A stretch of 64,000 nt of DNA, taken from contig VZSR01001479.1 of NCBI GenBank assembly GCA_013398615.1, positions 10,484,564 through 10,548,563 on the forward strand, in the 5' to 3' direction. This document shows positions 1 to 13,377 of this stretch, piece by piece (position 1 is the stretch's first letter; each line of letters starts with the position of its first letter). This DNA is from Brachypodius melanocephalos (Eukaryota > Chordata > Aves > Passeriformes > Pycnonotidae). The position numbers were made by a program, and so were the translations under genes. The notes under the pieces are model-generated. The model searched no databases. It was not told where the DNA came from and was given only the letters and a program-made list of their open reading frames with translations.

Positions 1-3000
1 GCATTACCATGTTTTCTATCCTTGTAATGCTTAACTGGTTTTTTAGGTGTTGTAAAATACAGCTGCTACTTTCTTAGAACCAGCATTACAATCCCAAACT
101 TTCATTCTATTTGAGAAGTACCAACACACAGGTCATAATTTCCTATGTAAGGCTTGAATTGTTTATTCCTATGTATGCCACTTTTGATGACACAGAAATT
201 CATATATCCTTTTGTTCTCATTTTGTAAGATCCTTTTGCAGCTCTTCACTTGCATGGTTTGGAATAAGACATTTAAATCCTCTGTGGCAGAGGTCACAAG
301 CAGGTAGAGACCGTAGCAACCTGCAATATGCACAAAGTGTTTGTGCAGATCATTTAATGGAAGCTGAAAATAAAACTTCTGAATATTGTTATTCTGTGTT
401 TGGTCCCCTGGCCTAACTGCCCATGAAAATGTGAAATCAACATTTAAATTGAACTGAACTTGTGCTTTCTCAATATTAGTCAAACAGAAGGAGCACAGAA
501 CTGCTCCGATGCATCAAAGCAATGTTCTGTTTGTTAGGAGTGGGCAGCATTACATACATTAAAGGAAGGATATGCAAGAAGTCATAAAGTGGGTGTCTTT
601 GAACCGACTTCCACTATGAGAAGATTCTACTTCAGTCTGAGAATTTCTGAAACATCTAAAACTTTTATGAAAAGAAATGCCAAATATTCCTGTCAATGTT
701 ACTACTCTTCACAGAAATGCTTGCCTCTGCACCAATATCAATTAACTTGGGTCTTGGCACTACACATGGTATTGAACTCTACAAGTTACTTTTGTCTAAA
801 AAAAATAGCAATGTTCTTAACTGCAAATATTTTCTTTTTCAGCATCAGCTCCCAGGCCTACAAGCTCAGAGCAGGTATCTCATCACTCCTTAATATGCTG
901 AAAACTACAAAATTAACTTTGCTGCAACCTGTTTTCTGTAGGCTCTTCCAGTACTGGATATAAGCACGCATTAGTTATTTCCACAGAGATTTACACTTAA
1001 AGCTCTCTTAAGCATCAGAGAAAGGCACTGGCTTCAAGCCATGAGTTTTACTTATTTTGTTATCACCCAGAGATCTTTCTGCTGACACACTGCCTTTCCA
1101 TCTTTTCCCATCCTGAACCAGCATCCTTCCCTTCTTACACAAGTTGTCAGTCATTTGCATTTACCCTCCCTTTGTGCAGGGGTAAATGCACTCATTCAGT
1201 CCAGGAGGCTACTCTGTTATGCCAAAACATAACTTTAAAAAGCATGAAAAACACCGGGAGAGATTTTCTTTTTTTCTGCTCTCCTGCCTCTACCCCCACC
1301 CTCCAAAAAAGACAACACAATAAAAATAACATAGAGTCACTTGCATGAACTAATTTTGTTGTACACCTATGGAGAATTTGGGCCTTGCATACTTTCCCCA
1401 ATAGCTGTGGTATTAGCAGAGACCCTTATAAGATTATGCGGGTTAATTGGAAGTAACCTAATTAATAGAATAAATCCTGTGTAGGAAAAGAAACAGAAGA
1501 AAAGCTGTTTTTAACTCTGGTTGCTGGGAAACCACTTTTGCTCTTGTTAGCTTGAGGGAGATATAGAGAACGTGCATAGAGAGAGATCTGCAATGCAGCA
1601 AAAAGAATTTGGGGCTTTAGAATACAGATCAAATTTTAAAGGTGATCTTTATGTTTAGATATTTATTCTATTTTTTGTTTCACCTGCCATAATGTTTTTG
1701 CACTGATTAACTGACATTAAATACCTTCTACTCATTTGTGTGCTTTGGGCCCAACTTGTGGGTTTCAAGGGGGGTACATGTACACCCAGAGCGCCCCATG
1801 GAGAGGTAGCTGAAATCTACTACATATAACATGTGCTGGGTCTGACCCACAATCCTGTCACAGCACATACAAGAAACTTCCAGAATGCCTGAAGTGCCCT
1901 GTGTCAGAGACCATCTCTCCTGCAGTTCTCACTGCAGAACTTCAGACCTGAGAAACTCCACTGTTCACAGGAGAACAATTCAAGTGTTTGCAACACTTGA
2001 AGTGCCCCTTTTGTATTAGGTAGGTGCTCCCTCTCTCTTCCTGGAACACCATCCTGACAGATGGCAAAGTCTTAGGACAGAGATTAGGGTGTTCTTCCAA
2101 GGAGCCCTGGGTCAGCATGTCCAGCTCTCTGGGCACACAACAGAAAATCCTCAAGTTTTACAAGTGGCTTCCTTCACAAGTTTCAAAGGTGAGCTATTTG
2201 CCTGTACCCTCATTCAAAGGCAATGCTAAGGATGAGTTTGGTCTGTTGTTTGTGGTACTTTAACAAATTAATTCTCATGAGTAAGTGGCATGCTCTGTTT
2301 CAGTGTATTCCACCTTTAAATGTGGCAAGCCTAAGAGCCATGATTTCTGAGTATGGAGCAGAAAACATGAAGTTATCCCAAAATTATGCCACTCGAAGTC
2401 ATATTAAAGCTATTCATGCACTAGATTGTGAAAAATTCTCATATGCCTTGAGTGGCTGATTATCAGTCAGAAATAAACTGTTATTCAAGAGCTGCTGCAC
2501 AGTGCTAGAGCAATGCTGTCAATATAAGTTGCAATCACATGTTGCATGCAAGAGCATTAGAAAGTAGTGCTTTGTCTTGTTATTTTATGGCACTTAAATC
2601 CAGACTGGTGAGATTTTATTTCATACTGTGATAAGCACAATCGGACTTTGTTTCCTGCCTAAGAAATAGGGATTCAAAGGTGTCCACAGGTCTTAGTGCT
2701 AGTTACCGAGGGTTAGCATCATCTTATGTGAAACAAAACAAAACATTCTCTTGGCTCCTCTCTGAATCCCAATGAATTCTTTCTGAAACCACTGTGAAGT
2801 TGCTTTGGTAAAGACTGTTCCTCCTCTGCCACACAACTGCCTCTGCAGCAATCTCTTGTCTGCTCTGCTACTTAGATTGTTTACTGTTTACTTGAAGAGG
2901 CTGTGCGGTATCTCCTCATCTTCCTGCTCTCATGCCCTTGAACTCACACATGTGATTTGGTGTCATCTCTTCAGGCAAGAGATCAAAGTTCCTTCCTGAT

Positions 3001-4111
3001 GTCCTCCTTCTCCATCCATTCCCATGTCCACCCTTTCAACTGCAACAGAGCTGCTATCACAGGCACCAAGCACCTCCCTCAGACAAAACCGAAAACCTGA
3101 CATTCACATTTATTCACTGTCATTTTCAGCTACCATCAAACACATTTCTGTTCTTGTTCTCAGGCCAAAGTGTTAAAGAGTTGCTTTACAAAGACTTCTT
3201 GTTACTTGGAAGTCTTTCCAATGGGGCTGTTACAGCCAGGAAGTAGGCTGCTCCTATACTTACCTTGCACAGTCTCTGTAACTGAAATGAGTACATGACC
3301 TTGGACACTGTGATTGACTGACCACCAGAAGACTTGGCTCATTTCCTACTGAGCCTGAACTGGAGACGAAGTTTGAAATGTCTTATGTAAAACCCTATTC
3401 TGTGTCTCAGCAGCTGTTAGACACTACAAAGCAATAGTATGGGGGGCTGCAGAGGAGAGACATTTGCCATGTCTGCTCAGGTGACACAACTGAAGTCCAG
3501 TGACTTAACACCACATTTGTATTTCACTTCTGTTTCACACCACAGTGCAGTTCTTGCTGTATTTTACGAATTTTACACCAACCCAGACTTTTTTGACAAC
3601 ATCCCCACACAGAGGCTCTGTAAGCAGCACTAAGTTCCTAGTAAGAGCTACAGCACTGCCTCTTTGGAAGGGTGCTCATGATTATCATATTCAGTTATTG
3701 TGCATCATCACCTCGGAAGAAGCAGGCAGGATGGCAGATTGTTTATGTACCAGAAAATTAAGACATTAGTGATACTAAATTATAAATTACAAATAGCGGC
3801 AGTTTTAAAAAGAGATTAAATTGTTAAATTTCAGTTTAAAAGAGAAAAATAATCACCCGAGGCAGTTTTAAATCCGTAGAATCCTACACAGCAACATGGA
3901 TGCAAAGCTTCTGTACATTGTCAGTCATGTATAAAACTGCTAAACTTGGAACAAACGGCTCTGGGAGTACCCTTGGCACTGTCCATATCATCTCTATTAA
4001 ATGCTGCCATCCCTGCAGCAGACAGCAGAGAGTGCAACGTGATCCCGTGCTCCAGCCTGGGATGCCAGGCTTGGACTGTGGAACAGATAGAAAGATCACA
4101 AGGAAACCTAC
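1..4111 (-). other. TRERF1: TRERF1 intron (partial), no exon found
   Basis: This lies downstream of coding exon 9 on the minus strand. I looked for the SANT repeat exon (SDKWTSLERKLF, VEYYYTWKKIM) on both strands and saw nothing. A short perfect hairpin, CAAGTGTT-TGC-AACACTTG, sits at 1981-1999. An AT-rich stretch with homeodomain-like TAATT motifs lies around 1410-1470. No confident repeat was recognised. Confidence 0.6.
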
Positions 4112-4187
4112 CGGCATAGTGGTAATTTGCCAAAGGATGACACTTCAGTCTCACTGGCTTTCGCAACAGCAGCTTTTCAAGAGCAAC
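4112..4187 (-). CDS. TRERF1: TRERF1 coding exon 9, end of ELM2 (residues 832-857)
   Basis: The exon is 76 nt between CTTTTTCATTTAG and GTAGGT, phase 0 in, 1 out. It reads VALEKLLLRKPVRLKCHPLA and ends NYHYAG, with the Gly codon split. LEKLL (834-838) is a second LxxLL match, though in this position it is more likely part of the ELM2 helix. The next mammalian residues (SDKWTSLE..., the SANT repeat) are not found at lower coordinates here. The following intron is therefore at least 4.1 kb. Confidence 0.94.
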
Positions 4188-7100
4188 CTAAATGAAAAAG
4201 CAGGGAAAAACAGAATTAGGAAAAGCAATCAGCTGTGGTGTAACACTGCATTTAGAAGACTATTTGGTATGAGAATATGAATTGATTTTCTCTCTTTTCT
4301 CTTTTCTGTCATATAAAATCACATCAGATTACTCCAAGGCCCATTAACACTGTACCTCACAGAAGAGCACCTAATGTGCACCTGTCCTACCTTAATGAAC
4401 ACAAACGTGACTATTACTTAGCAACTTCCAGCCTTTTCCCTCCCTTCTGTTTGCCACAAACAAATACATTTATAGTGTTTGACTTGATAGTGTTAATTAA
4501 TACTAATATTTAATGTTTGGTTTGACAGCATTAATATTTATAGCATAAAATATTTTAGAATATCTGTGTAGGTCAGCATCTGTCAATAATGACTTCAAAT
4601 ATTGCTAATTGAAGATCAGGAAAACAGAGGATTTATGGAGCCCTAAAATTTTTCCCCTGAAAATGCAGACTCTCTGTAAAGCAAATTTCACATCCTGACA
4701 TTCTCAGACCCCTCAGATACAGCTAACAGAGCCTAAGGAAACTGAGACACAAGCTAAAACCCACTGTATTAGCCAATCCAGTGAGACTCATTCCAGCCCC
4801 ATGTTTGGTTGCATTTGGTTTTATATTGGCTTTCCAGGAACTGGTGCGAGGGGCCTTGCCTTTCCCTAACAATGGGCAAAAAGGATGTTTTGCCTTAGTA
4901 ATAACATTCCCATCACTAAACTAATGCAAATATTTGAAATGCATTATTTATATAAGAACTGTGTGCAATTACCTCACAGTTCTGAACAAATAAGTAGATG
5001 TGATTGCTGCTCCAAAAAAAAAAGGGTTTTTATAAGGGCTAGAGGAGGACTAAGCTCTCTGTGACCAAATATAAAGCCTGTGAAATATCAGGGCTGGAGC
5101 AAGCACTGGGAGACATTCAAAGCCCCAAGGCTATAAACTAAGTAATCTTATCTATATGAAATATACAGTAAGCCTTCAGAGAGGCGCTGCTTTGAAATTT
5201 AAATTTATTAGAGAATGAAGGGAAAAGTCATTCCCCAAAAATGTTACAGGATGTTTAAAGCATCATTTCAAATCAATCAGAAATCTTTTTTATATAACCA
5301 TATCTAAATCCATTTAATAAAGCATGCTAATTTATCTGCAGAAGAGGATCATATCTCCCCTTTCAGCATTTTTATCTTACCATAATATCTCCTTTTGCTT
5401 CAAAGAGAGAGTGCAAAGCGTATTCTGAGTTAGTTCCTCCACCAGGTAACACACTGGAACAGCTCATATTTAAAAGGTCTTCCACTGTCAGAAACAAGTC
5501 AACATTTTACTGCTAATATAGTAGCCTGTCAGTCAAATATCTGGAGCCAAGGATTCTCTAATGTCTCTCAAAGACTACGTAGTTCAGGGCAGCAGATTCT
5601 TCCACACTTTTTCTCCTCAGCATCTCATCTCCTTGTTTTAGGATCACTGAGGAGAGGATGTAACGGAGCACATCCTTGGGATGGGACACGCTAGTCCAGA
5701 GCCACAGCAGGCAATGACTTGCACACACAGTGACGTTGCTGTACCAAGAAGGCTCCAGCCCAGGTGGCAAAACAGAATGAACCATGTTAGAAGCAGGAAA
5801 AAATTCTGCTCAGGACTGGTAGAACCCACCAAGCCTGCCACATTTCCTCTCAGCTATGGTCACAGGACAGGCCCAGGATCCATCAGCTACCTCTCAGCTG
5901 ACCTCTGCCTTTACCAGGCAGCTCAGTACCCAACTTCCCAGCAATGACCTTTCCCCCTTGGCTGACAGAAAGCAGATCATCCAGACTTCCCTTTAAATGC
6001 CACCACATAATGCTGTTGCTCTGAACCTGTACCATGTAGTTCTAGTCTCTTGCTCTGCACTCTCAGCAATTAATACTCTCTTGAACGTCTTGTTCAGTAC
6101 AGACACGAGAAATCAATGCGTATTTCTTCAACAGGCACAGGCTGACGTAGGAACTTCTAAAATGGCAAGTCATTATACCTCTTTGTTGGAAGACTTTGTT
6201 CTCCAGTTCTGGCCATGGTTTCCAAACCAAAGTAGCCTTGTGCACATCTTTCTCCATTAGCAATCTGTCCTGCAGCTCAGGAATGTCAGCCTGGAACCTG
6301 GACCCAATATTGATTCGCCTATAAAAAGGAATAAATAAATAAGTATTCAACTACACAATGTGTAGAAAAACCAAAAGTCAGATTAGCATTCACTTTATTT
6401 CCAACAAAACTTTTATTGCACTGAAGTGACAGGAAATTGTGTCAGGTTGCTTTATGCAATGCTTTACTCCCAGTGGGATAAGTACTTTGAATACTAGAGA
6501 GAAGTTATCTCTTGGGGAAAAACAAAAATTTCAATATGCAATTTAAGCCATACTGAGACATCATACCTTAGGGACAACCCAAGCTAGTTTATATGCGTGA
6601 CTAGCAAAGAGGCTAGACATCAGAAACAGCAAATTTCTGTTCCAAAGAGAATGGTGCTCTTCAGCAGAGAGCAAAAAGAGCCATTACTGCTGAGGGACAA
6701 CGCTGTTTGCACTTTGCCCTGGGGAACCTACCAGGTAACACCACTCCAAAGCTCCCCTCTTTTATTTTTATATATATATCTATCTATATCTATATCTATA
6801 TCTATATCTATACCTATATCTATATCTATACACACACAGAAGCAAGAGCACTGGATTGGCATGTTTTCCACACACTCTTCCCAGCCATAACTAACTTTGA
6901 GCCATGACACCTAAATCTTCCACAGCCACTTTACTCCAAATGTCCTTAGCCATCATCCACAGAAACATTACATGCATCCAGCCCAACATGATTTCAGGCA
7001 GCTGAATACTTCCTGCCTGGTTCAAAACACTTCAGGCCACAAGCTCTAGGTTGGAGGTAATCTATAAAAGCAGTGACAAAAAATATTGTTTTCCTTACGG

Positions 7101-10100
7101 TTCAACAGTCTGTTCTCCAGGCCCAGGCGTCACTGGAATGACACTTCCATCAATACTATCTGAAACAGAGATTGGAATTTGAGTATTGCTGTTTTGTTGC
7201 TGCTGACCCTCCAAGGCTGCACTGCCACCTCCCTACTTACACCAACATTAGTAGGTCCAGTCTATGATGCAAAAACGACCCTTTATCAATAGAACAGTCT
7301 AAATTTTTATGGGTAATAGAAATGTCTGAACTTGCAGAGGTTTCTACTGCCCTGATATGAGTGATTCACACCTTTACTTGTGAAGTACTGAACAACAAAT
7401 ACTTAACGTGAACTCCATGTCTCAAACTAGGTCTTCTCCTTCCACTTCAGAAGGCCCAGATGTAATGAGAGGCAAGGTGGTCCTTTCTTGGGGCAGACCA
7501 TATGGAATGATCACAGCCCTACTGGCAGATTAGGCTCCTCTATTCCCTTTATGCCTTAACTTGGCAAAATCCAAGGCAAAGCTGCCACTAAAACGGACTT
7601 TTCCTGTGAAGTAGCAAAACTGGCCGTGCATGTGAGCCCACACAAAACCCATCAATGTGATGAAACGAGAAAAGAGGACAGTGGTCTCTCCTTTGTAAAT
7701 GCAATACTTACTAGACCGACACAGGAGCACCCGTGGAGTGGGTGTCAGTGGAGTAAGTGGCAGCTGGGCATGTGCTGTGCTGTGGGAAGTGAGAACACTG
7801 CTGAAGAGACCAGAGCCTTGCCGGACAGGGCTGAGCATGGGTGGCGGAGTGTAGGGGGGCAGCTCGTGTGTCCGGTCCAGCAGGTGATCGCCCAGAACAC
7901 GGGGAGAGCGAAGCTGGCTCTGGTACAGAGTGGCACCGGAGTGGGACATGCTGAGGTTGAAGGAAGGAGGAGGGATGAAGAGAGGTTCGGGTCTGTGCCG
8001 ATACTTCTTCTTGTCCTGCAACGGTTTGAAGTTTTCTTCCAATTTTATAGCACTTGAATGAGGTTTTTTGCTAGTTTCCTAAATGAAAACACAGAGAATC
8101 TTATCATTCAGTCACGCTGAATTGTGGTTTGCACACAATCCTGTACAGCTTTGGGTAATGGCCACAGGAAAGCGGTTACCACCAGGCAGTTATTCAGGTA
8201 CCTCTATAATAATCCTGGCCATTACAGTATCTGGCACTACACAGAAACCTCAGGGGGGTGAGAAAAACCAGGACAAATTACCCTTCACCTTCAGCAGCAA
8301 GCCCTCTGGGTCAAGGTAGGGCTGAGCCACAGAGGCAGACATGGAGAGGCTGCTGTCAGCTTTAGAAAGTGCAGGGAACTGCTCTCTCAGACCAAGTCTC
8401 CCACACCCTTCTTCATCACTACCCAGAAACTCTGGACACTTCTGTTTGCACTGAATGTGCACACAGGCTGGTGGGAGATACTTCATTACCCAGTCACAGT
8501 TTACTAGAAATTTTATATGAGAACTTTTCTAATGCATTTATTTACTGAGACCAGAACTCAGTGAAATTACTGCAGTACTCAGCAGCAGGAAAGGAAGAAA
8601 AATGTAATAAATTCAAATTCTTTGCCTCTTATCACTACATTCCAATCAGCTTGATTACAGTCCAGCTGCAACAAATCTTGAACTTAACTCTCTCCTCTTT
8701 CCTTGGAGAAAAAAGGGTAGTAGATGACCACTTGGGAAATTCATACACTATTAACATGCCCAGACTTCTAGAATTTGAATGTTAAAAATAATTTAATAAC
8801 AAATCCCTAGGGTATACAAAAGCACAAGGCACGGAACTTATGCAAACCTGGAATCTGGATTTCTTGGGGGAGTGGGGATAAGGTAGGAAGAAACAGGTCC
8901 TCAGGTTATGCTCTAAGAACACATAGAAGCTGGTAGATGTACACAGTAATATTAAATGTACTGCTTTTAGGTACTTAGGCTGTAGGCCATCTTTAGAATA
9001 AATTTGGGAAGCAGAAGAAAATTTTGACAGCATTACTCCAGGATGTCTGCATCATCTGTTAAATTCCACTACTACATAAAGCAAATTATTACAATGTATG
9101 TTTAGACAACATACATCTTTACACCATGGGTGGTTCTTGAGAATCACATTCACCCAATAAAAATCATGTTAAACAAGAATTAGCACTGTCACCCTTTATC
9201 CCTTATGTTAATAAGTCCCAGCTTGAGGACATGTTTTTGATTACAGAGGTCCTGTCCTCTTTGTTAGATCATGGCTGCATCCTCTCCAACAGCTGTTGAC
9301 ATTTTTTCTCTGTAAAAAAAAATTAGTTTTGGAATAGTTTTGCTTCTGCAGGGAAGAAAATGCAACTTTGCAGAGGATTTTTTTGATAATGGACATTTGG
9401 AACAGTGAAAGTTACCTGTAATGACAGATAAAGTCCATCAAGATGGTGAACATTTAGTGTTCATAAAGGAGAAAGGGGGAAAAAAACCCTAAACTCAAGG
9501 AAAAAAATCCAAACAACCCAAAACCTAAAAAACAGACACAGACAGAAGGCGAGATCCAAGTCTTTGATTAATGGTTCATTTTGTTCTGCTCTCCAAGCGT
9601 GCAAGAGCTGGTACTCCTTTCTCACAAGTGTAAAGCAAATCAACACAACATCTTAGAAATTCTAAACAGCTCCACCTCCTACTCTGCTACACCTAGAGCA
9701 TACCTATGTCAACACTGCTTTCAAAAAAGGTCACACTGGGCAGTAAAGGAGACAGTGGTGTCCATGGGCTCTCAGTGCAGAACCACCCCTGAAGAACCAC
9801 CCTACTTTTCTGAAGTTCTAGTAGCTGATTCCCAATATCCAAGACAAAATGCATACTTTTGGGCCCTGCTGCACCTTGATAGATCCACTCTGGACAGATC
9901 CTGGTGGACGTCACTTGACTGCTAGCCTCAGCTCTCCATCCTGTAGCCTTGCTGAATGTTCAGTTTCTTTTTGCTGTTTCATTTTACTGATTCCACGAGT
10001 TTTGTGGGAGCTTTTCTGGACAGCTCAAAGCACAGTATAAATAAATGCAACACAGCTTTAGTTCTTTGGTATTAAAAAAAAGTCTCTCTCCAATGGCACA

Positions 10101-13100
10101 ATCTCTTTACAGAAGAGAAGGAAACTGTTGATCTTTTGATCTTTTAATGTTTCCAATGCTACTGCTTATATAAAAGACAGGGCCCAGAGATGGAACTGCG
10201 TGAGTTTGGTTTGCTTGAGCAATAACAAAGACCACAAGCATAATTTTGGGGGAATGAATGTGCATTTTGCCAAATACTGGCAGATTTAATCACAGTCACT
10301 TTATATACGTTGCAGAAATACACAAGCCCAAGCCACCTACTCTGGTGTCTCTAGAGAAGATCTCCCACTCAGAGCTTGAGGATTCAGAAAAGACTGTCCC
10401 TATTCTTTAGGGGAACTAGAAATAGAAATGAAAAATTCTACTGCTGAGTTACTAAGTATTGTGAAATGATGGCTTTCACAGTAAAGTGGAAGTTTATATG
10501 TAAAACCTCTGTCTTAAAGGAAAAGAGGAAAGATTTTATATATACATGTATGTATTATATATTTTTTTTAAAATTAGTGGGTATATCTGAATGAGGAGTG
10601 ACTATTGTAAGGAATCACCCATGCTGGTGTAATGCTGATCCCTCATTTGTCCATCAGCCTCACATGGAGAAGGAAAATCAAAAATATCACAAGGATATTT
10701 CTCTGCATTGTACAGATAATACCATACAGTACTTACACTCCCCAGTAATCCCTTATCATGGCGTAGTCTGCCAAAATGGATTTGAAGGAATGAGCAGAAT
10801 CCATTTCTACACTGGAATATGAAATAAATATTGCTTGCTCCAGGACTCCTTCAGGAAAATAACAATGAGCGTTCTCACATCTCATTCAAGCACTCATCAA
10901 GTCTTTGTGCTGCCTGACCATTTCAGTTTTATAAGCAAAATGAAAGCATTAAGCAGAGCTATTTTTCCTGTATCAGAAATCCCAGTGATTAACCCTTAGA
11001 GCTGAAGTATGCAGGGGGAGAAAGGGAAAAATTACTTCACTGCAAAACTCCGAGTTTCATATTGCTTAGAGCACACACTCTAAGCACTGCACTCTCTTTG
11101 GCTGAAATGAGAAGCACATATATCTGACTTCAGAAAACAGGAAGAAATCAAACTGCCAATTTTAAGCAATAACGTAACAATGAAGCAGCCTGAAAAGGAA
11201 AAAACAAAACCAGTAAAAAGAGAGTAAATCCCTTTGTTCTAGTGGGATGAAAGAATACCACATTCCAATTTCAAATTATTTGTTTTCAACTGAGATCTTG
11301 ATTCCTTGGCAAAGGAAAATTATTATTTTCAAATGATTGACGAAGAAATGCTCTGATGCTACGGGACTTTTTTATTTATTAAGAATCATAAAGATTCCAG
11401 AAAATATTCTAAAATACAGATGTTTTAGAAAGTAGCAGCACTACAAGCAAAGGGATTTAACAAGCACAGGACAGTTAGTGGCAAGAAACACAGCACTCAC
11501 AGAGGATGAGCAGGGGTTGGCCACTTTTGGACTGCACGGTGGCGAGTAAGTCATCTTCACGAGAACGGGCATCTCATCATCTGACACAGAGTTGGCAGGC
11601 TTGTCTGTGACTGTGGCAGTGCTGGCAGAGGGCTGCGTGCTGGGCTCAGGTGACAGAAGCTTTACAGGGACAGACACTGGCATGACGATGGGCGCGAGGC
11701 CATCCACCTCTTTAGGCAGCGGCTGCTGTGGTGGTTTCTCTCCTTCATCCTGCACAGACAATTAAAGGCTTTCAGCCCGAGTGAGGGAGCGCTGCTTCTG
11801 GATCGATGCACTACACAGCGTGTGCACCGTGGCTGAAAAGAAGGGGCCAGGGTTACAAAACACACAACAGTGTTCCTTCCTGGGACTCCTTCTTTGCCTC
11901 AAATGAAGTCGGCAGGCTACTTGTGACTCCTCCATAGGATTCAGTCTTGGTGACAAATAATCACCTGAAGCATCTTTACAAGGTAGCTTGCAGGAGGGGA
12001 GACAAACATGTCTCTTTTTATCACTACAGACACAGAATTCTCCATAGCCCAACTGAAAACAAAAACACAAACTGTGGAACTCAGGTAGCTCTTTGCCTTC
12101 CTATGGCATTCCCTGTTAGGGCAGAATTTCTAAATTATCAGGATAAAGACTGACTGACAGGGCAAGTAATTTTTATTCAGAACAACTCAAACACATTTTT
12201 GGTTTGGTATTTGTTGATACCTATACAACTAAAACACTTTGGAAGAAAGCTGTCAAAGATTCAACAATTCTGCTCATCCAGTTGAAGCCTGGGAAGGCTT
12301 CCAATAAATATTCCTTAGTCATCCAAGTAGTTCAAATGAAAATAAGGAAGACTTGATGTTCCTGGTATTTCTAATATAATAAACAAACATGAGGAGGAAA
12401 AAAGTTAGACACTCCTGACTCATGACTTGGTAGGGTGTTCTATAATGTGCAGAGAAACAGAGAAGGACAAACATTGATCTGTCCTCCACCACTGCCTCTG
12501 TCTTCAAACAAGACTTCCGGCCTACAGACTAACAGGATTATGTGCATTTCTACTTCCATGGGGTATGACATAACAAAACAGTGCTGAGAAGAACAAGTTT
12601 TGACAGCAAAGCAAAGCATGGCAAAGCAAGCAAACATCAACACAAAAGGACTGTGCCAAATACTGAAGTCAAATGGACTGCTACCTGTTTGAAGTTAGGA
12701 GATGCTCTTACTCCTCCGTGTGACCTCATGTGACCATTTAGAGCAGGCAAACTCTTAAATTCCTTCAAGCATATTGAACACATTAGCTTGTTCTTCACAT
12801 CAGCTCTCTCAGGAAGTGTTTCTCTGTTCTGGCCACTATTTTTATTGTCATTTTTTAAAGCATGGAACAGAAGAAAAAACATTAGTTTGGCATGTTCCCT
12901 TTGCTGCAGAAGGAGCTTTTTTAATCAAGGAAGTTAATAAAATTTACAGCTAGATGGTAATGAACTAACAAGTAAGCACGTGGTGACTGCTATGGAATAT
13001 GTGGCAAATAACCTAGATCAGCTTCTCCCAAGATGGGGAAAAGGGAAGTTTTGAGCAGGACATGGTCATCAATACCAAAGACCTAAGACATATGAGATCT

Positions 13101-13340
13101 ACCATGACAGATCTGCATTTCCTCACTTTTGACAACAAATAACAAGTACTTGGACACAATACCTCTAATTTATGGTAGGTAACCACTCTGATGGACACCT
13201 TGGCCCTTCAGAGGTGAGACCTTAAGAAACAAACAGAAGATCTCTGCTGCCAAAGATACAAATCCAGACCACACAGCATCCCTTTTCTTGTAAATGCAAC
13301 ACTGGAGCTCCCCTGCTTTTGGTTTTTCTTTGGTTCCCTT

Positions 13341-13377
<37 letters not shown>

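Noticed and set aside
1981..1999. Short perfect hairpin (8-bp arms, 3-nt loop)
   Set aside because: Short enough to be expected by chance in 64 kb; no poly-T or other context gives it a role.
1..4111. Possible SANT-domain exon of TRERF1
   Set aside because: No segment on the minus strand resembles the WTSLERKLF or VEYYYTWKKIM motifs.
6597..6910. Open frames with Ile/Ser, Tyr/Ile or Asp/Ile repeats
   Set aside because: They are translations of the TATATC microsatellite on both strands.
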